NCBI RefSeq assembly: GCF_035117555.1
Contig: NZ_JAYKPK010000006.1
Coordinates: 124,001 to 188,000, forward strand
Source: Yoonia sp035117555
GTDB taxonomy: Bacteria > Pseudomonadota > Alphaproteobacteria > Rhodobacterales > Rhodobacteraceae
Reading direction: 5' to 3'
Length of the DNA stretch: 64,000 bases
Under the pieces are notes generated by a model. It made no database searches. It was not told the origin of the DNA and saw nothing but the letters and a program-made list of their open reading frames with translations. Positions within the stretch are counted from its first letter, which is position 1; every line of letters starts with the position of its first letter. Shown here piece by piece: positions 17,679 through 28,428 of this stretch. Position numbers and translations under genes: made by a program.

Positions 17679-18725
17679 ATGTATTTCGCCTCTGACAACG
17701 CCGGCCCCGCCCATCCCGCGATCATGGACGCTTTGGTGAAAGCCAATGCTGGCTATGCCATGGGCTATGGCGCTGATCCGATCATGGCAGAGGTCCGCCA
17801 GCAAATCCGCGATGTGTTCGAGGCACCGGATGCCGCCGTCTTTCTGGTGATCAACGGCACCTCTGCCAATTCGCTGCTACTCGCGACAATGTGCCAGCCG
17901 TGGCAAACGATTTTCTGCACCGATGTCGCGCATATCCACGAAGACGAATGCAACGCGCCCGAATTCTACACCCAAGCCAAGCTGACCCTCGTCCCCGCCG
18001 AGGCAGGCAAAATGACCGCCGCCGCCCTGCGCAGCAAGATCAGCGGCGAAGAAACCCGCGGTGTGCATGGGCCACAAAGGGGGCCTGTGTCACTGACACA
18101 GGTGACGGAAAAAGGCACCCTCTATACGCTGGATGAGATCAAATCGCTGACCGAGGTCGCGCGTGAATTCAACCTCGCCACCCATCTGGACGGCGCACGT
18201 TTCGCCAATGCGCTGGTCGCACTGGATTGCACACCTGCCGAGATGACTTGGAAATCCGGCATCGACGCGGTCAGTTTTGGCGGCACCAAGAACGGCGCTG
18301 TCGGGGTCGAGGCTTGTGTGATCTTCGACCCGAAACTGGCGCAGGAATTCGAATACCGGCGCAAACGCGGCGGGCATCTGTTGTCGAAACACCGCTATCT
18401 GTCCGCCCAGATGCAGGCCTATCTTGCCGATGATCTCTGGCTGGATCTGGCACGCAAGGCCAATGCCCGCACAGCGCAACTGGCGGAAGGGTTACGCGTC
18501 CATAATGCGGCGCAGATGCTGTTCGACCCACAGGCCAATATCATCTTCTTCGACATGCCACGCCGCGAACACCAACGGATGCTGGCATCAGGTGCGGTCT
18601 ATTACGTGATGTCCGGCGATCCTGACGCAGGCGATCCGGATGAAATGCTGACCGCCCGCCTTGTCACCGATTGGTCGATGACGGCAGATGGCGTTAGCCA
18701 ATTCCTGACCCTGCTGCACGGATAA
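17679..18725 (+). CDS. ltaE: Low-specificity L-threonine aldolase-like PLP enzyme
   Basis: Fold-type I PLP enzyme of 348 residues expected to cleave threonine or allo-threonine to glycine and acetaldehyde. It shows the N-terminal SDNAGPAHPAI, FLVINGTSANSL, the Asp-containing THLDGARFANALVAL and the Schiff-base lysine in SFGGTKNGAVG. Its ATG follows the YcgN stop with no gap. Its 3' end overlaps the convergent hydrolase gene by 32 bases. The annotation as threonine aldolase rests on the overall pattern; related beta-eliminating lyases are an alternative. Confidence 0.88.
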   Translation: MYFASDNAGPAHPAIMDALVKANAGYAMGYGADPIMAEVRQQIRDVFEAPDAAVFLVINGTSANSLLLATMCQPWQTIFCTDVAHIHEDECNAPEFYTQAKLTLVPAEAGKMTAAALRSKISGEETRGVHGPQRGPVSLTQVTEKGTLYTLDEIKSLTEVAREFNLATHLDGARFANALVALDCTPAEMTWKSGIDAVSFGGTKNGAVGVEACVIFDPKLAQEFEYRRKRGGHLLSKHRYLSAQMQAYLADDLWLDLARKANARTAQLAEGLRVHNAAQMLFDPQANIIFFDMPRREHQRMLASGAVYYVMSGDPDAGDPDEMLTARLVTDWSMTADGVSQFLTLLHG

Positions 18726-19440
18726 TCGCCGCAACCTGATCTGTATGGGTCAGGGGTAGCATATGCCCTGCCCCGGGCACCACATGATCCGTGGCTTGCG
18801 TCATATGCCGCATCAGCCCCGCATGAATCGCACCGATCACCGGCGGGCTGTCCGCGCCCCTGATCAGCGCCACCGGAATATCCAGCGGGGCAGAGGTGAT
18901 GTCTGCCGGATCGTCCTCAATCTCAGGTCCACTGGCCGCGACCAAAGGAATGCGGTCCACCAGATAGACCTGCGTGCGTGGCGGGATTTTGCCCCACGGC
19001 TGCGCGCCCCAAAGGTCGTTAAACAGCGCGGCGGCGTCTTCATGCCGCCCCGCCTCCATCGACGCAACAAAGGGCCGGAACCCCGCCACATGCGCGTCAT
19101 GTTCCACGGTCCCACGGGCGGCGGCGAAATAGACCGGCTCAATCAGCGTCAGCCGGTTCACCAAATCAGGACGTTCCACCGCCAGCCGCAGGGCGACCGT
19201 CGCGCCAAAGGAATGCCCGATCACGTGGGTCGGCCCATCGCAACAATCTGCCGCCATCGCCGCGGCTTGCGCCTGATAGGGCGCGCCATCCCAATCCGGG
19301 CTGCGGCCATGGCCGGGCAGATCGAACAAAGTCGCACGCCCGCCAATCGCGCCAACCAAGGGCAGCAGGCTGTCATGCCGCCCCAACATGCAATGAACCA
19401 TGACGACCGGCGCGCCATGGCCCACGCTCACCTGATGCAT
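18694..19440 (-). CDS. Alpha/beta hydrolase
   Basis: Predicted hydrolase of 248 residues. The nucleophile elbow is VIGHSFGATVALRL. The oxyanion-hole strand is PVVMVHCMLGRHDSLLP, and the catalytic His is in PGAGHMLPLTH. The start at MHQVSVGHG overlaps the stop of the upstream isomerase-like gene (TGATG), so the two are translationally coupled. The substrate is unknown. Pairing with a DsbA-fold isomerase hints at aromatic or glutathione-linked catabolism, but that is inference. Confidence 0.85.
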   Translation of the reverse strand: MHQVSVGHGAPVVMVHCMLGRHDSLLPLVGAIGGRATLFDLPGHGRSPDWDGAPYQAQAAAMAADCCDGPTHVIGHSFGATVALRLAVERPDLVNRLTLIEPVYFAAARGTVEHDAHVAGFRPFVASMEAGRHEDAAALFNDLWGAQPWGKIPPRTQVYLVDRIPLVAASGPEIEDDPADITSAPLDIPVALIRGADSPPVIGAIHAGLMRHMTQATDHVVPGAGHMLPLTHTDQVAAIIRAAGSGIG

Positions 19441-20036
19441 CAGATCTTGCCGGACAGATGCAGGTCCAGATCGGTCAAACGATCCTCGCCCCAGAACCTT
19501 GCATCGGAGTCGGTGATGAAGAACGGCGCGCCAAAGGCCCCCGCCAGCACCGCATGTTCCAGATTCTGCGCATAGGTATCCGCACTGGTCATCATATCGC
19601 GATCCACCAGCGCAGGGTCGAGGCCGACCGATTGCAGACAATCGCGGATCACATCATCCTGACTGATATCACGCTCCTCCGCCCAGCAGGCGCGGGTGAT
19701 CGCATGAACCAGGTCGCCGACATCGGCACCGCTGTTCTGTGCTGCGATGATCGCAAAGGACGATGGCGCCGGATTGGTTGGCCAGAAGGCAGGCTTCACG
19801 TTCAAAGGGAAACCCGCCACAGCCGCGCGGCGCTGCAGATCCTGCAGACGGTATGCCTGCCGGTTGGGGTGCCGGTCCTTGGGCGGCAGGCCGCCGGTGC
19901 GGGCAAACAGCGCCATGATATCCAACGGGCGATAGGCAAGCGTTGCGCCATGGCTGCGGGCAATCTCTTGCGGGCGCAGGCCGCAGAGGTAGGTATAGGG
20001 CGACATCGTCGCGAAGTAGTAATCAATATGCGGCAT
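19440..20036 (-). CDS. 2-hydroxychromene-2-carboxylate isomerase family (DsbA-like fold)
   Basis: Protein of 198 residues, the usual size for this kappa-class glutathione-transferase-like family. The N-terminus HIDYYFATMSPYTYLCG carries the conserved Ser that positions glutathione. The C-terminus GAFGAPFFITDSDARFWG carries the typical cis-Pro and Phe/Trp signature. Start 20036 is chosen because GAAGG has eight-base spacing; the ATG three codons earlier is too close to it. It runs divergently from prs and is coupled to the alpha/beta hydrolase downstream. The actual substrate may differ from the family name. Confidence 0.87.
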   Translation of the reverse strand: MPHIDYYFATMSPYTYLCGLRPQEIARSHGATLAYRPLDIMALFARTGGLPPKDRHPNRQAYRLQDLQRRAAVAGFPLNVKPAFWPTNPAPSSFAIIAAQNSGADVGDLVHAITRACWAEERDISQDDVIRDCLQSVGLDPALVDRDMMTSADTYAQNLEHAVLAGAFGAPFFITDSDARFWGEDRLTDLDLHLSGKI

Positions 20037-20155
20037 TTTGGTCATCCTTCGGTCTGGCAAATCTAGGCGCGACGGTAAGCCTGTGCTAGGCGGTGTCAAC
20101 GCCGCGAATCTGTTACACCGGCGTCATGTCCCCAGCTGCCAAAGGACCCACCCCC

Positions 20156-21175
20156 ATGCCGACAATTATGGAACCCAAGCTGATATCCGGGAATGCCAAT
20201 CTGCCTTTGGCCACCGCCATCGCCCGCCGGATGTCGATGCACCGGGGCCGCGACGTCAGCCTTGTCGACGCAAGGGTCGAACGGTTCAACGATGGCGAAA
20301 TCTTCGTCGAAGTGTTTGAGAACGTCCGGGGCGAGGATATGTTCATCATCCAGCCCACCTCGAACCCCGCCAATGACAATCTGATGGAATTACTGATCAT
20401 TGCCGATGCGCTGCGCCGGTCATCCGCCGCGCGCATCACCGCCGTGATCCCCTATTTCGGCTATGCGCGGCAGGATCGCCGGTCCAAGGCGCGCACGCCG
20501 ATCACCGCCAAACTGGTGGCCAATATGCTGGTCGAAGCCGGTATCGAACGTGTCCTGACCCTGGATTTGCATGCAACGCAAATTCAGGGTTTTTTCGATA
20601 TTCCGGTCGATAACCTCTATGCCTCGCCGATCTACGCTTTGGATGCGAAGCACCATTTCCGCGACCGGATGGAGGATGTGATGATCGTCTCCCCCGATGT
20701 CGGTGGTGTGGCCCGCGCCCGCGATCTGGCGCAGCGGATCGACGCGCCTTTGTCCATCGTCGATAAACGGCGTGGCAAACCCGGCGAAGTGGCCGAAATG
20801 ACCGTGATCGGTGAGGTGAAAGACAAGGTCTGCGTGATTGTCGATGATATCGTCGATACTGCGGGCACGCTCTGCAAAGCCGCCGAAGTCCTGATGGAAA
20901 ACGGCGCGAAAGAGGTGCATTCCTATATCACCCACGGCGTGCTGTCCGGCCCGGCGGTGGACCGGATTTCCAAATCGGTGATGAAAAGCCTCGTGATCAC
21001 CGACACGATTGCGCCCAATGCCGCCGTGCGGGGCTGCGCCAATATCCGCATCGTGCCGACCGCACCGATGTTCGCGCAGGCGATCCTGAACACCGCCAAT
21101 GGCACATCCGTGTCGTCGCTGTTCGATCACAAGACGCTGGGTCCGATCTACGAAGGGCTTTATGCCGCCGAATAG
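20156..21175 (+). CDS. prs: Ribose-phosphate pyrophosphokinase
   Basis: Makes PRPP from ribose-5-phosphate and ATP for purine, pyrimidine, histidine and tryptophan synthesis. The 339-residue protein shows the ATP-binding PYFGYARQDRRSKART, the Mg-binding DLHATQIQGFFDIPVDNLYA and the PRPP loop VIVDDIVDTAGTL. The start (MPTIMEPKLISGN) has AAAGGA at nine bases. The gene ends at a strong bidirectional terminator shared with the ATP synthase operon. Confidence 0.97.
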   Translation: MPTIMEPKLISGNANLPLATAIARRMSMHRGRDVSLVDARVERFNDGEIFVEVFENVRGEDMFIIQPTSNPANDNLMELLIIADALRRSSAARITAVIPYFGYARQDRRSKARTPITAKLVANMLVEAGIERVLTLDLHATQIQGFFDIPVDNLYASPIYALDAKHHFRDRMEDVMIVSPDVGGVARARDLAQRIDAPLSIVDKRRGKPGEVAEMTVIGEVKDKVCVIVDDIVDTAGTLCKAAEVLMENGAKEVHSYITHGVLSGPAVDRISKSVMKSLVITDTIAPNAAVRGCANIRIVPTAPMFAQAILNTANGTSVSSLFDHKTLGPIYEGLYAAE

Positions 21176-21193
21176 GACCGGCTGAAACGCAAA

Positions 21194-21219
21194 AGGCCCC
21201 GGTGTCACAACCGGGGCCT
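21194..21219. terminator. Bidirectional intrinsic terminator between prs and atpC
   Basis: Perfect 10-bp stem AGGCCCCGGT / ACCGGGGCCT with the loop GTCACA. On the plus strand it is followed by ATTTGTTTG and on the minus strand by TTTTGCG, so it can end both the prs and the atp transcripts. Confidence 0.88.
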
Positions 21220-21238
21220 ATTTGTTTGTCTGGTCGGA

Positions 21239-21664
21239 TCAGACCTTTGCGGTCAACCCGATGGCCGTGCCAATCGCGAGTGTATCGGTCAGCACTTTCG
21301 CAGCATCCACCGCGCGGCTGCCGTCACCATCGGTGTCGGCCTGTGCTGCGGTCAGGGCATTCTGCGCATCGGCGACCATCTGATCGAATATCTCCTGAGA
21401 AACTTCCCCGCGGGGAAGGGCCTGTTCAGCCAAAACCGATACCGATTCCGCGTTGATTTCGGCAAAGCCGCCGGACACGACATATTCGTCAGTCCCGCCC
21501 GCATGCACCACGGCCAACAGGCCGGGGCGCAGGGTTGTGATCGTGGGCACATGGTTCGCCATGGCTGTCATGTCACCTTCGACAGCGGGAATGCGCACCT
21601 CGGTCGCCACGACCGAGGCCAAGCGGCGCTCGGGCGAGACGAGATCGAATTGTAGATTTGCCAT
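21239..21664 (-). CDS. atpC: ATP synthase F1 epsilon subunit
   Basis: Regulatory epsilon subunit of 141 residues in the central stalk. The N-terminal beta-sandwich is clear (LQFDLVSPERRLASVVATEV, then EGDMTAMANHVPTITTLRPG and YVVSGGFAEINAESVSVLAE). The C-terminal helical part is short and Ala-rich. It is the last gene of atpHAGDC, 14 bases after atpD, and ends at a strong hairpin. Confidence 0.96.
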   Translation of the reverse strand: MANLQFDLVSPERRLASVVATEVRIPAVEGDMTAMANHVPTITTLRPGLLAVVHAGGTDEYVVSGGFAEINAESVSVLAEQALPRGEVSQEIFDQMVADAQNALTAAQADTDGDGSRAVDAAKVLTDTLAIGTAIGLTAKV

Positions 21665-21678
21665 ATCGGCAGCTCTCC

Positions 21679-23103
21679 TTAAGCGGCGGCCGCAGCCATT
21701 TTCGCGGCCTTGGCCTTCACGTCTTCGATGCCACCGACCATCAGGAACGCGCCTTCGGGCAGGTGGTCATATTCGCCGGCGACAACAGCCTTGAACGATG
21801 CAATCGTGTCTTCCAATGGCACCTGAACGCCGGGCGACCCGGTGAACACCTCGGCCACGTCGAAAGGCTGCGACAGGAAGCGTTCGATCTTGCGCGCGCG
21901 GGCCACGGTCAGTTTGTCCTCTTCAGACAATTCGTCCATGCCAAGGATTGCGATGATATCCTGCAAGGATTTGTAGCGCTGCAGGATCTGCTGCACATCG
22001 GTGGCGACCTTGTAATGCTCGTCACCCACGATTTTCGGGTCCAGCAGACGCGATGTGGAATCGAGCGGGTCAACAGCCGGGTAAATCCCTTTTTCGGAAA
22101 TTGCACGGTTGAGGTTGGTTGTCGCGTCAAGGTGCGCAAAGGATGTCGCAGGTGCAGGGTCGGTCAAGTCGTCGGCGGGCACATAGATCGCCTGCACCGA
22201 TGTGATTGACCCGGTCTTGGTCGAGGTGATCCGTTCCTGCATCTGGCCCATGTCAGTCGCCAGCGTCGGCTGATAGCCCACGGCAGACGGGATACGGCCC
22301 AACAGTGCCGACACTTCCGAACCGGCTTGGGTAAAGCGGAAGATGTTGTCGACGAAGAACAACACGTCAGAACCCGATTGGTCACGGAAGGATTCCGCCA
22401 TGGTCAGGCCGGACAGGGCCACACGCATACGCGCACCCGGTGGTTCGTTCATCTGGCCATAGACCAGCGCCACTTTGGATTTGGTCAGATCGTCGGCGTT
22501 GATAACGCCGGATTCGATGAATTCGTAGTAAAGGTCATTACCTTCACGGGTCCGTTCACCGACGCCCGCGAACACGGAATAGCCAGAGTGCACCTTGGCG
22601 ATGTTGTTGATCAGTTCCTGAATTAGAACGGTCTTGCCGACACCGGCACCGCCGAACAGGCCGATCTTGCCGCCTTTGGCGTAGGGGGCCAGCAGGTCGA
22701 TAACCTTGATGCCTGTGACCAGCACTTCGGATGCGGTGGATTGTGCTTCAAAAGGTGGCGCATCGGCGTGGATCGAGCGGCGCTCGGTCTCGCCAATCGG
22801 GCCTTTTTCGTCGATCGGTTCACCGACCACGTTCATGATCCGGCCAAGGGTCGCATCGCCCACGGGCACGGTGATCGTGCCGTCTTGGTCAATGACTTCC
22901 TGACCGCGCACCAGACCTTCGGTGCTGTCCATCGCGATGGCGCGGACGGTGTTTTCGCCAAGGTGCTGCGCCACTTCCAGCACCAGCTTTTTGCCGTTGT
23001 TGTCGGTGATCAGCGCGTTCAGAATTTCCGGCAGGTGATCGGTGAACTGCACGTCAACGACCGCGCCGATGACCTGCGTGATCTTGCCTTTTGCATTTGC
23101 CAT
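21679..23103 (-). CDS. atpD: ATP synthase F1 beta subunit
   Basis: Catalytic subunit of 474 residues. The P-loop is GGAGVGKTVLIQELI, followed by the catalytic Glu region GVGERTREGNDLY, Walker B VLFFVDNIFRF and the beta signature PAVDPLDSTSR. Length and order in the operon are normal. It uses the proton gradient passed from F0, whose genes are not in this window, as is usual for alphaproteobacteria. Confidence 0.98.
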   Translation of the reverse strand: MANAKGKITQVIGAVVDVQFTDHLPEILNALITDNNGKKLVLEVAQHLGENTVRAIAMDSTEGLVRGQEVIDQDGTITVPVGDATLGRIMNVVGEPIDEKGPIGETERRSIHADAPPFEAQSTASEVLVTGIKVIDLLAPYAKGGKIGLFGGAGVGKTVLIQELINNIAKVHSGYSVFAGVGERTREGNDLYYEFIESGVINADDLTKSKVALVYGQMNEPPGARMRVALSGLTMAESFRDQSGSDVLFFVDNIFRFTQAGSEVSALLGRIPSAVGYQPTLATDMGQMQERITSTKTGSITSVQAIYVPADDLTDPAPATSFAHLDATTNLNRAISEKGIYPAVDPLDSTSRLLDPKIVGDEHYKVATDVQQILQRYKSLQDIIAILGMDELSEEDKLTVARARKIERFLSQPFDVAEVFTGSPGVQVPLEDTIASFKAVVAGEYDHLPEGAFLMVGGIEDVKAKAAKMAAAAA

Positions 23104-23121
23104 AGTTGTTTTCTCCGGGGT

Positions 23122-23994
23122 CTAGAGCGCTTCCGCGCCCGAAATGATTTCAATCAGCTCATTCGTGATGACGGCCTGACGCGAACGGTTGTATTGGATG
23201 GTCAGCTTGTCGATCATCTCGCCTGCGTTGCGGGTGGCGTTGTCCATGGCGGACATCCGCGCGCCCTGTTCCGAGGCAGCATTTTCCAGCAGGGCGCTGA
23301 AAATCGCCGTTGCCACACCGCGCGGCAACAGATCGGCAAGGATTTCTTCCTCTCCGGGTTCGTAATCGTAAAGCGTCACATCCGCATCAGCGGCCTGATC
23401 GAATTTGGCAGGGATGATCTGCTGGGCGGTCGGATGCTGCGACACGACGTTTTCAAAGCGTGCGAAGAAAATCGTCGCGACATCGAATTCGCCCGCGTCA
23501 AAGCGTGCCAGCACATCGCGCGCAATTTCCTGCGCGTTGACATAGCCCAGCCGTTTCACGCCAGACAGATCGACATGGCCGACAAACAGGCTGCCGAAAT
23601 CGCGTTTCAGCGAATCGCGGCCTTTCTTGCCGACGGTCAGGATCTTGACGGTCTTGCCTTCGGATTGCAGTTTCTGCGCACGGATTTTCGCCAGCCGGGA
23701 AATGTTGCTGTTGAAACCACCGCAAAGCCCGCGTTCGGCTGTCATCACGACCAGCAGATGCACCTGATCGCTGCCCGTGCCGGACAGCAATTTCGGCGCA
23801 CCTTCTGCCCCGCCCACCGATGCCGCCAATTGCGCCATCACGGCGTTGAAACGTTCGGTATAGGGGCGCGATGCCTCGGCTGCGTCCTGGGCGCGGCGCA
23901 GTTTTGCGGCCGCGACCATTTGCATGGCCTTGGTGATCTTGCGGGTCGATTTGACCGACGCGATCCGGTTTTTCAGGTCCTTAAGATTAGGCAC
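23122..23994 (-). CDS. atpG: ATP synthase F1 gamma subunit
   Basis: Rotating stalk subunit of 290 residues. The N-terminal helix reads LKDLKNRIASVKSTRKITKA and the C-terminal helix contains NATRNAGEMIDKLTIQYNRS, both highly conserved contact regions of gamma. The mid-protein TAERGLCGGFNSNI is the family signature. It sits between atpA and atpD in the standard order. Confidence 0.97.
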   Translation of the reverse strand: MPNLKDLKNRIASVKSTRKITKAMQMVAAAKLRRAQDAAEASRPYTERFNAVMAQLAASVGGAEGAPKLLSGTGSDQVHLLVVMTAERGLCGGFNSNISRLAKIRAQKLQSEGKTVKILTVGKKGRDSLKRDFGSLFVGHVDLSGVKRLGYVNAQEIARDVLARFDAGEFDVATIFFARFENVVSQHPTAQQIIPAKFDQAADADVTLYDYEPGEEEILADLLPRGVATAIFSALLENAASEQGARMSAMDNATRNAGEMIDKLTIQYNRSRQAVITNELIEIISGAEAL

Positions 23995-24017
23995 GTTCTC
24001 GTCTCCTTATCTTAGGT

Positions 24018-25552
<1,535 letters not shown>

Positions 25553-25553
<1 letters not shown>

Positions 25554-26113
25554 TATCCGACCTCTTTCATAGTGTTCTGGAGTGCATTGAGCTTGGAAGC
25601 GATCGAGGTGTCGATCATCCGGGAGCCCATTTTTACGATAAGACCGCCGATGATGCTTTCATCGACGGTTTGCTTGATAATTACGGTCTTGCCAGCCTGC
25701 GCCTTCAGCGTCGCGGCCAGTTTGTCGGTCTGGGTCTTGGTCAGCGACTTTGCGGTCGTGACCTCGGCGGTCACTTCACCGCGTTCTGCGGCCAGACGGT
25801 CCTGCAGCACGGCCAGCAGATGCGGCAGCACGAACAGGCGGCGTTTGGCGGCCAGCAGCGCCAGCACATTGCTGGTTGTCGCTGACAGGTTCATCTGTTT
25901 GGCAATGGCAGTGATCGCCGCGCTTTGTTCGTCGCGGTTATAGAGCGGCGATGTCAGCAAAGTGCGCAGATCGGCGCTTGTTTCAATCGCGGCTTGCAGC
26001 GCCGCGACGTCGTCTTGCAATGCGTCGATGGCCTTGCCGTCTTTGGCAAGGTCAAACACGGCTGTCGCATAGCGCGCAGCAATGCCTGTGGAGATACCAG
26101 CAGTTTCGGACAC
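25553..26113 (-). CDS. atpH: ATP synthase F1 delta subunit
   Basis: Peripheral-stalk connector of 186 residues linking F1 to subunit b. The N-terminus SETAGISTGIAARYATAVF and C-terminus VKMGSRMIDTSIASKLNALQ are characteristic. A GTG start at 26113 is preferred over the in-frame GTG two codons earlier, because GGAAGG then has six-base spacing, whereas the earlier codon directly abuts it. It is the first gene of the operon, preceded by a gap of about 280 bases that should hold the promoter. Confidence 0.94.
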
Positions 26114-26180
26114 GTCCACCCTTCCGATGTCTTGGGCCCAGCTTTACGACGCCCGAAGGTGGGCAGCAAAGGGGCAGCTC

Positions 26181-26210
26181 ATTAGGCCTTCGTTTACACG
26201 AAAGCGTCAA
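26181..26210 (-). promoter_or_regulatory. Candidate promoter of the atp operon
   Basis: On the minus strand TTGACG and CCTAAT lie 18 bases apart, about 70 bases before atpH. The spacer holds a small inverted repeat (TTCGT-TTAC-ACGAA on the plus strand). The -35 box matches five of six consensus bases and the -10 box four. This is only a sequence match and other placements are possible. The rest of 26114-26393 shows no gene. Confidence 0.35.
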
Positions 26211-26393
26211 AATCCTGCGCGAGATAGCAGAGGTGCTATGGTGTCGCAAGCGCCATGCTGCAAGAATCCACCGATCCTGCGTCGATATGGCCTGCCTGCC
26301 GCGGTTTGGTTGAATTTCCGTCATCTATCTGTTAAATAAGTGCCGAAATGCCGTCCGGACTGTGGGTCGCGGCCCCTGACCTGACGGTTCCCG

Positions 26394-27158
26394 CTAGAAG
26401 AGGTCATGCCAGAGCGTCCCGTCAAAACAGCAAAGCTTTGCAGTTGCAGAATCAAAGTAAAGATCGCCCGCCTGCCCGGTTGCCGGTCGGCTGATCGGCG
26501 TCAGCCGCAGGGCACCCGACAGCTGCACCTGTCCGGTCGCGGCGGCAATCGTCAGCGCCTGCCGCCATAAGGTGCCATCGGGCGAGGTTTTTATGGTGAA
26601 ATCATCGCTGCCGGCCAAGCCCATCTCGGCCCGGCCGCTATAGCCGGTCTGGAACAGCAGGGACCCGGTATCGCCCGCTGCGGCCTTGTTGATCTTGATC
26701 TGATGCCCGGCCCCTTCGTTGTCAAACAACGTTGCGGGGGCGCGCAGGGACAGCCGGTTCGTCGCATCAGCCGTGGCATTCACGCCGACTGCGGGCAGGT
26801 TCTGCAAATCCGGCGGGTGGCCTTTTGCGGACCATTTGCCATCCATCCGGATGTGCAGGGCGGCGGCATCCGTGACAAAAGCGGTCCAACCGTCGCGCGC
26901 TGCGACGAAAAGCCACCCCCCGCCACGCCATGTCGCGATCAGCCCGGCCTGCCCGGCCCAGGCGCCGACAGCCCCCGCAGGCACGGCCCATGCGGCACCT
27001 TCCGCCGGGTCGGGGGGTGGTGCTGTCTGCGTGACTGACACCAGCGTCAGTTGCACGATCAGGTCGAGCAATTCGATCGCCTCGTTATGGGTGACATGCT
27101 TTTGCGCCTGGGCAGGCATGATGAAGGGCAAGGACAGGTTGGGGGATTGGTCGGACAT
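26394..27158 (-). CDS. DUF2793 domain-containing protein
   Basis: Protein of 254 residues. The N-terminal DUF2793 core starts PNLSLPFIMPAQAQKHVTHN and continues with EAIELLDLIVQLTLVS and GGGWLFVAARDGWTAFV. The C-terminal half (NRLSLRAPATLFDNEGAGHQ to KLCCFDGTLWHDLF) looks like the repeat-rich end of phage tail or surface-fibre proteins. The DUF2793 region also occurs in phage-like structural proteins, so this could be a phage-derived surface protein. No other phage gene is nearby. It stands alone between the atp operon and the sugar-nucleotide genes, with a spacing that suggests its own promoter. Function is unknown. Confidence 0.82.
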   Translation of the reverse strand: MSDQSPNLSLPFIMPAQAQKHVTHNEAIELLDLIVQLTLVSVTQTAPPPDPAEGAAWAVPAGAVGAWAGQAGLIATWRGGGWLFVAARDGWTAFVTDAAALHIRMDGKWSAKGHPPDLQNLPAVGVNATADATNRLSLRAPATLFDNEGAGHQIKINKAAAGDTGSLLFQTGYSGRAEMGLAGSDDFTIKTSPDGTLWRQALTIAAATGQVQLSGALRLTPISRPATGQAGDLYFDSATAKLCCFDGTLWHDLF

Positions 27159-27304
27159 GGAAAAGCACCTTTGCTCAATTGGGGATGCCTCACCCTACCC
27201 CAGCGCGGTTAAGATCGCCTTGAGGCACCGTGCCGGTCGTTAATCAAACTTTAAGGATAATCAGCGAAAACAGGTAGGCATGGTTCAGCCAGACAGGATA
27301 AAAG

Positions 27305-28426
27305 ATGACCAAACGCGCGCTGATCACCGGGATCACAGGGCAGGACGGGTCCTATCTGGCGGAATTCCTGCTGACCCAAGGCTATGAGGTGCATGGCATC
27401 AAGCGCCGCGCGTCGCTGTTCAACACGGCCCGTGTCGATCACCTTTATCAGGACCCGCAGAAGGATCAGGCGCGATTCAAGCTGCATTACGGCGATCTGA
27501 CCGACAGCGCCAATCTGACCCGGATCATCGCACAGGTCCAGCCGGATGAGATTTACAACCTTGGCGCGCAAAGCCATGTCGCGGTCAGCTTTGAAGCGCC
27601 AGAATATACCACCGATGTGGATGCGATGGGCACATTGCGATTGTTAGAGGCGATCCGGTTTCTGGGGCTGGAAGGCAAGACGCGGTTCTATCAGGCCTCG
27701 ACTTCGGAACTTTACGGGCAGGTCACGCAATCGCCGCAGACGGAACTGACGCCGTTTCATCCCCGCAGTCCCTATGCGGTGGCAAAGCTATACGCCTATT
27801 GGATCTGCGTGAATTACCGGGAGGCTTACGGGATCTTTGCCTGCAACGGCATTCTGTTCAATCACGAAAGCCCAAGGCGAGGTGAGACTTTTGTCACCCG
27901 CAAGATTACGCGGGGGTTAACCAATATCGCACTGGGGTTCGAGGATTGTCTTTATATGGGCAATATCGACGCTTTGCGCGACTGGGGCCATGCGCGCGAT
28001 TATGTCCGCATGCAATGGCTGATGCTGCAACAAGATAAGCCAGAGGATTATGTGATCGCCACCGGCGTGCAGCATTCGGTGCGTGATTTTATCGTCTGGA
28101 CCGCCGCCGAACTGGGGCTGGACCTGGCGTTCAAAGGGCGCGGTGTCGCGGAAAAGGCCGTGGTCACCGCCGTGCGCAGCGACATGGCCCCCAAGGTGCG
28201 CGTCGGCGATACAGTAATGCGGATTGATCCGCGCTATTATCGCCCGGCAGAGGTCGCGACATTGCTGGGCAATCCGGCCAAGGCCAAGGCGCAGCTGGGC
28301 TGGACGCCGACAACATCCGCCCGCGAGATGTGCGCCGAGATGGTGGCAGAGGATTACCGCGCCGCGCGCCGCCATGCGGTGCTGCGCGATTACGGGCTGG
28401 ATCTGCCCATGGCGTTGCAGGCGTGA
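27305..28426 (+). CDS. gmd: GDP-mannose 4,6-dehydratase
   Basis: First committed enzyme of GDP-L-fucose synthesis: converts GDP-mannose to the 4-keto-6-deoxy sugar with bound NADP. The 373-residue protein has the Rossmann motif ALITGITGQDGSYLAEFLL. It also has the catalytic Thr/Ser-Glu region YQASTSELYGQV and the Tyr-x3-Lys pair in SPYAVAKLYAYWI. The family segment FNHESPRRGETFVTRKI is present. It is immediately followed by the GDP-fucose synthase gene and by manC, so substrate and product enzymes are in one operon. Confidence 0.97.
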   Translation: MTKRALITGITGQDGSYLAEFLLTQGYEVHGIKRRASLFNTARVDHLYQDPQKDQARFKLHYGDLTDSANLTRIIAQVQPDEIYNLGAQSHVAVSFEAPEYTTDVDAMGTLRLLEAIRFLGLEGKTRFYQASTSELYGQVTQSPQTELTPFHPRSPYAVAKLYAYWICVNYREAYGIFACNGILFNHESPRRGETFVTRKITRGLTNIALGFEDCLYMGNIDALRDWGHARDYVRMQWLMLQQDKPEDYVIATGVQHSVRDFIVWTAAELGLDLAFKGRGVAEKAVVTAVRSDMAPKVRVGDTVMRIDPRYYRPAEVATLLGNPAKAKAQLGWTPTTSAREMCAEMVAEDYRAARRHAVLRDYGLDLPMALQA

Positions 28427-28428
28427 GG

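Noticed and set aside
26394..27158. Prophage or gene-transfer-agent remnant
   Set aside because: DUF2793 is shared with phage-tail proteins, but no other phage gene, integrase or attachment site is nearby.
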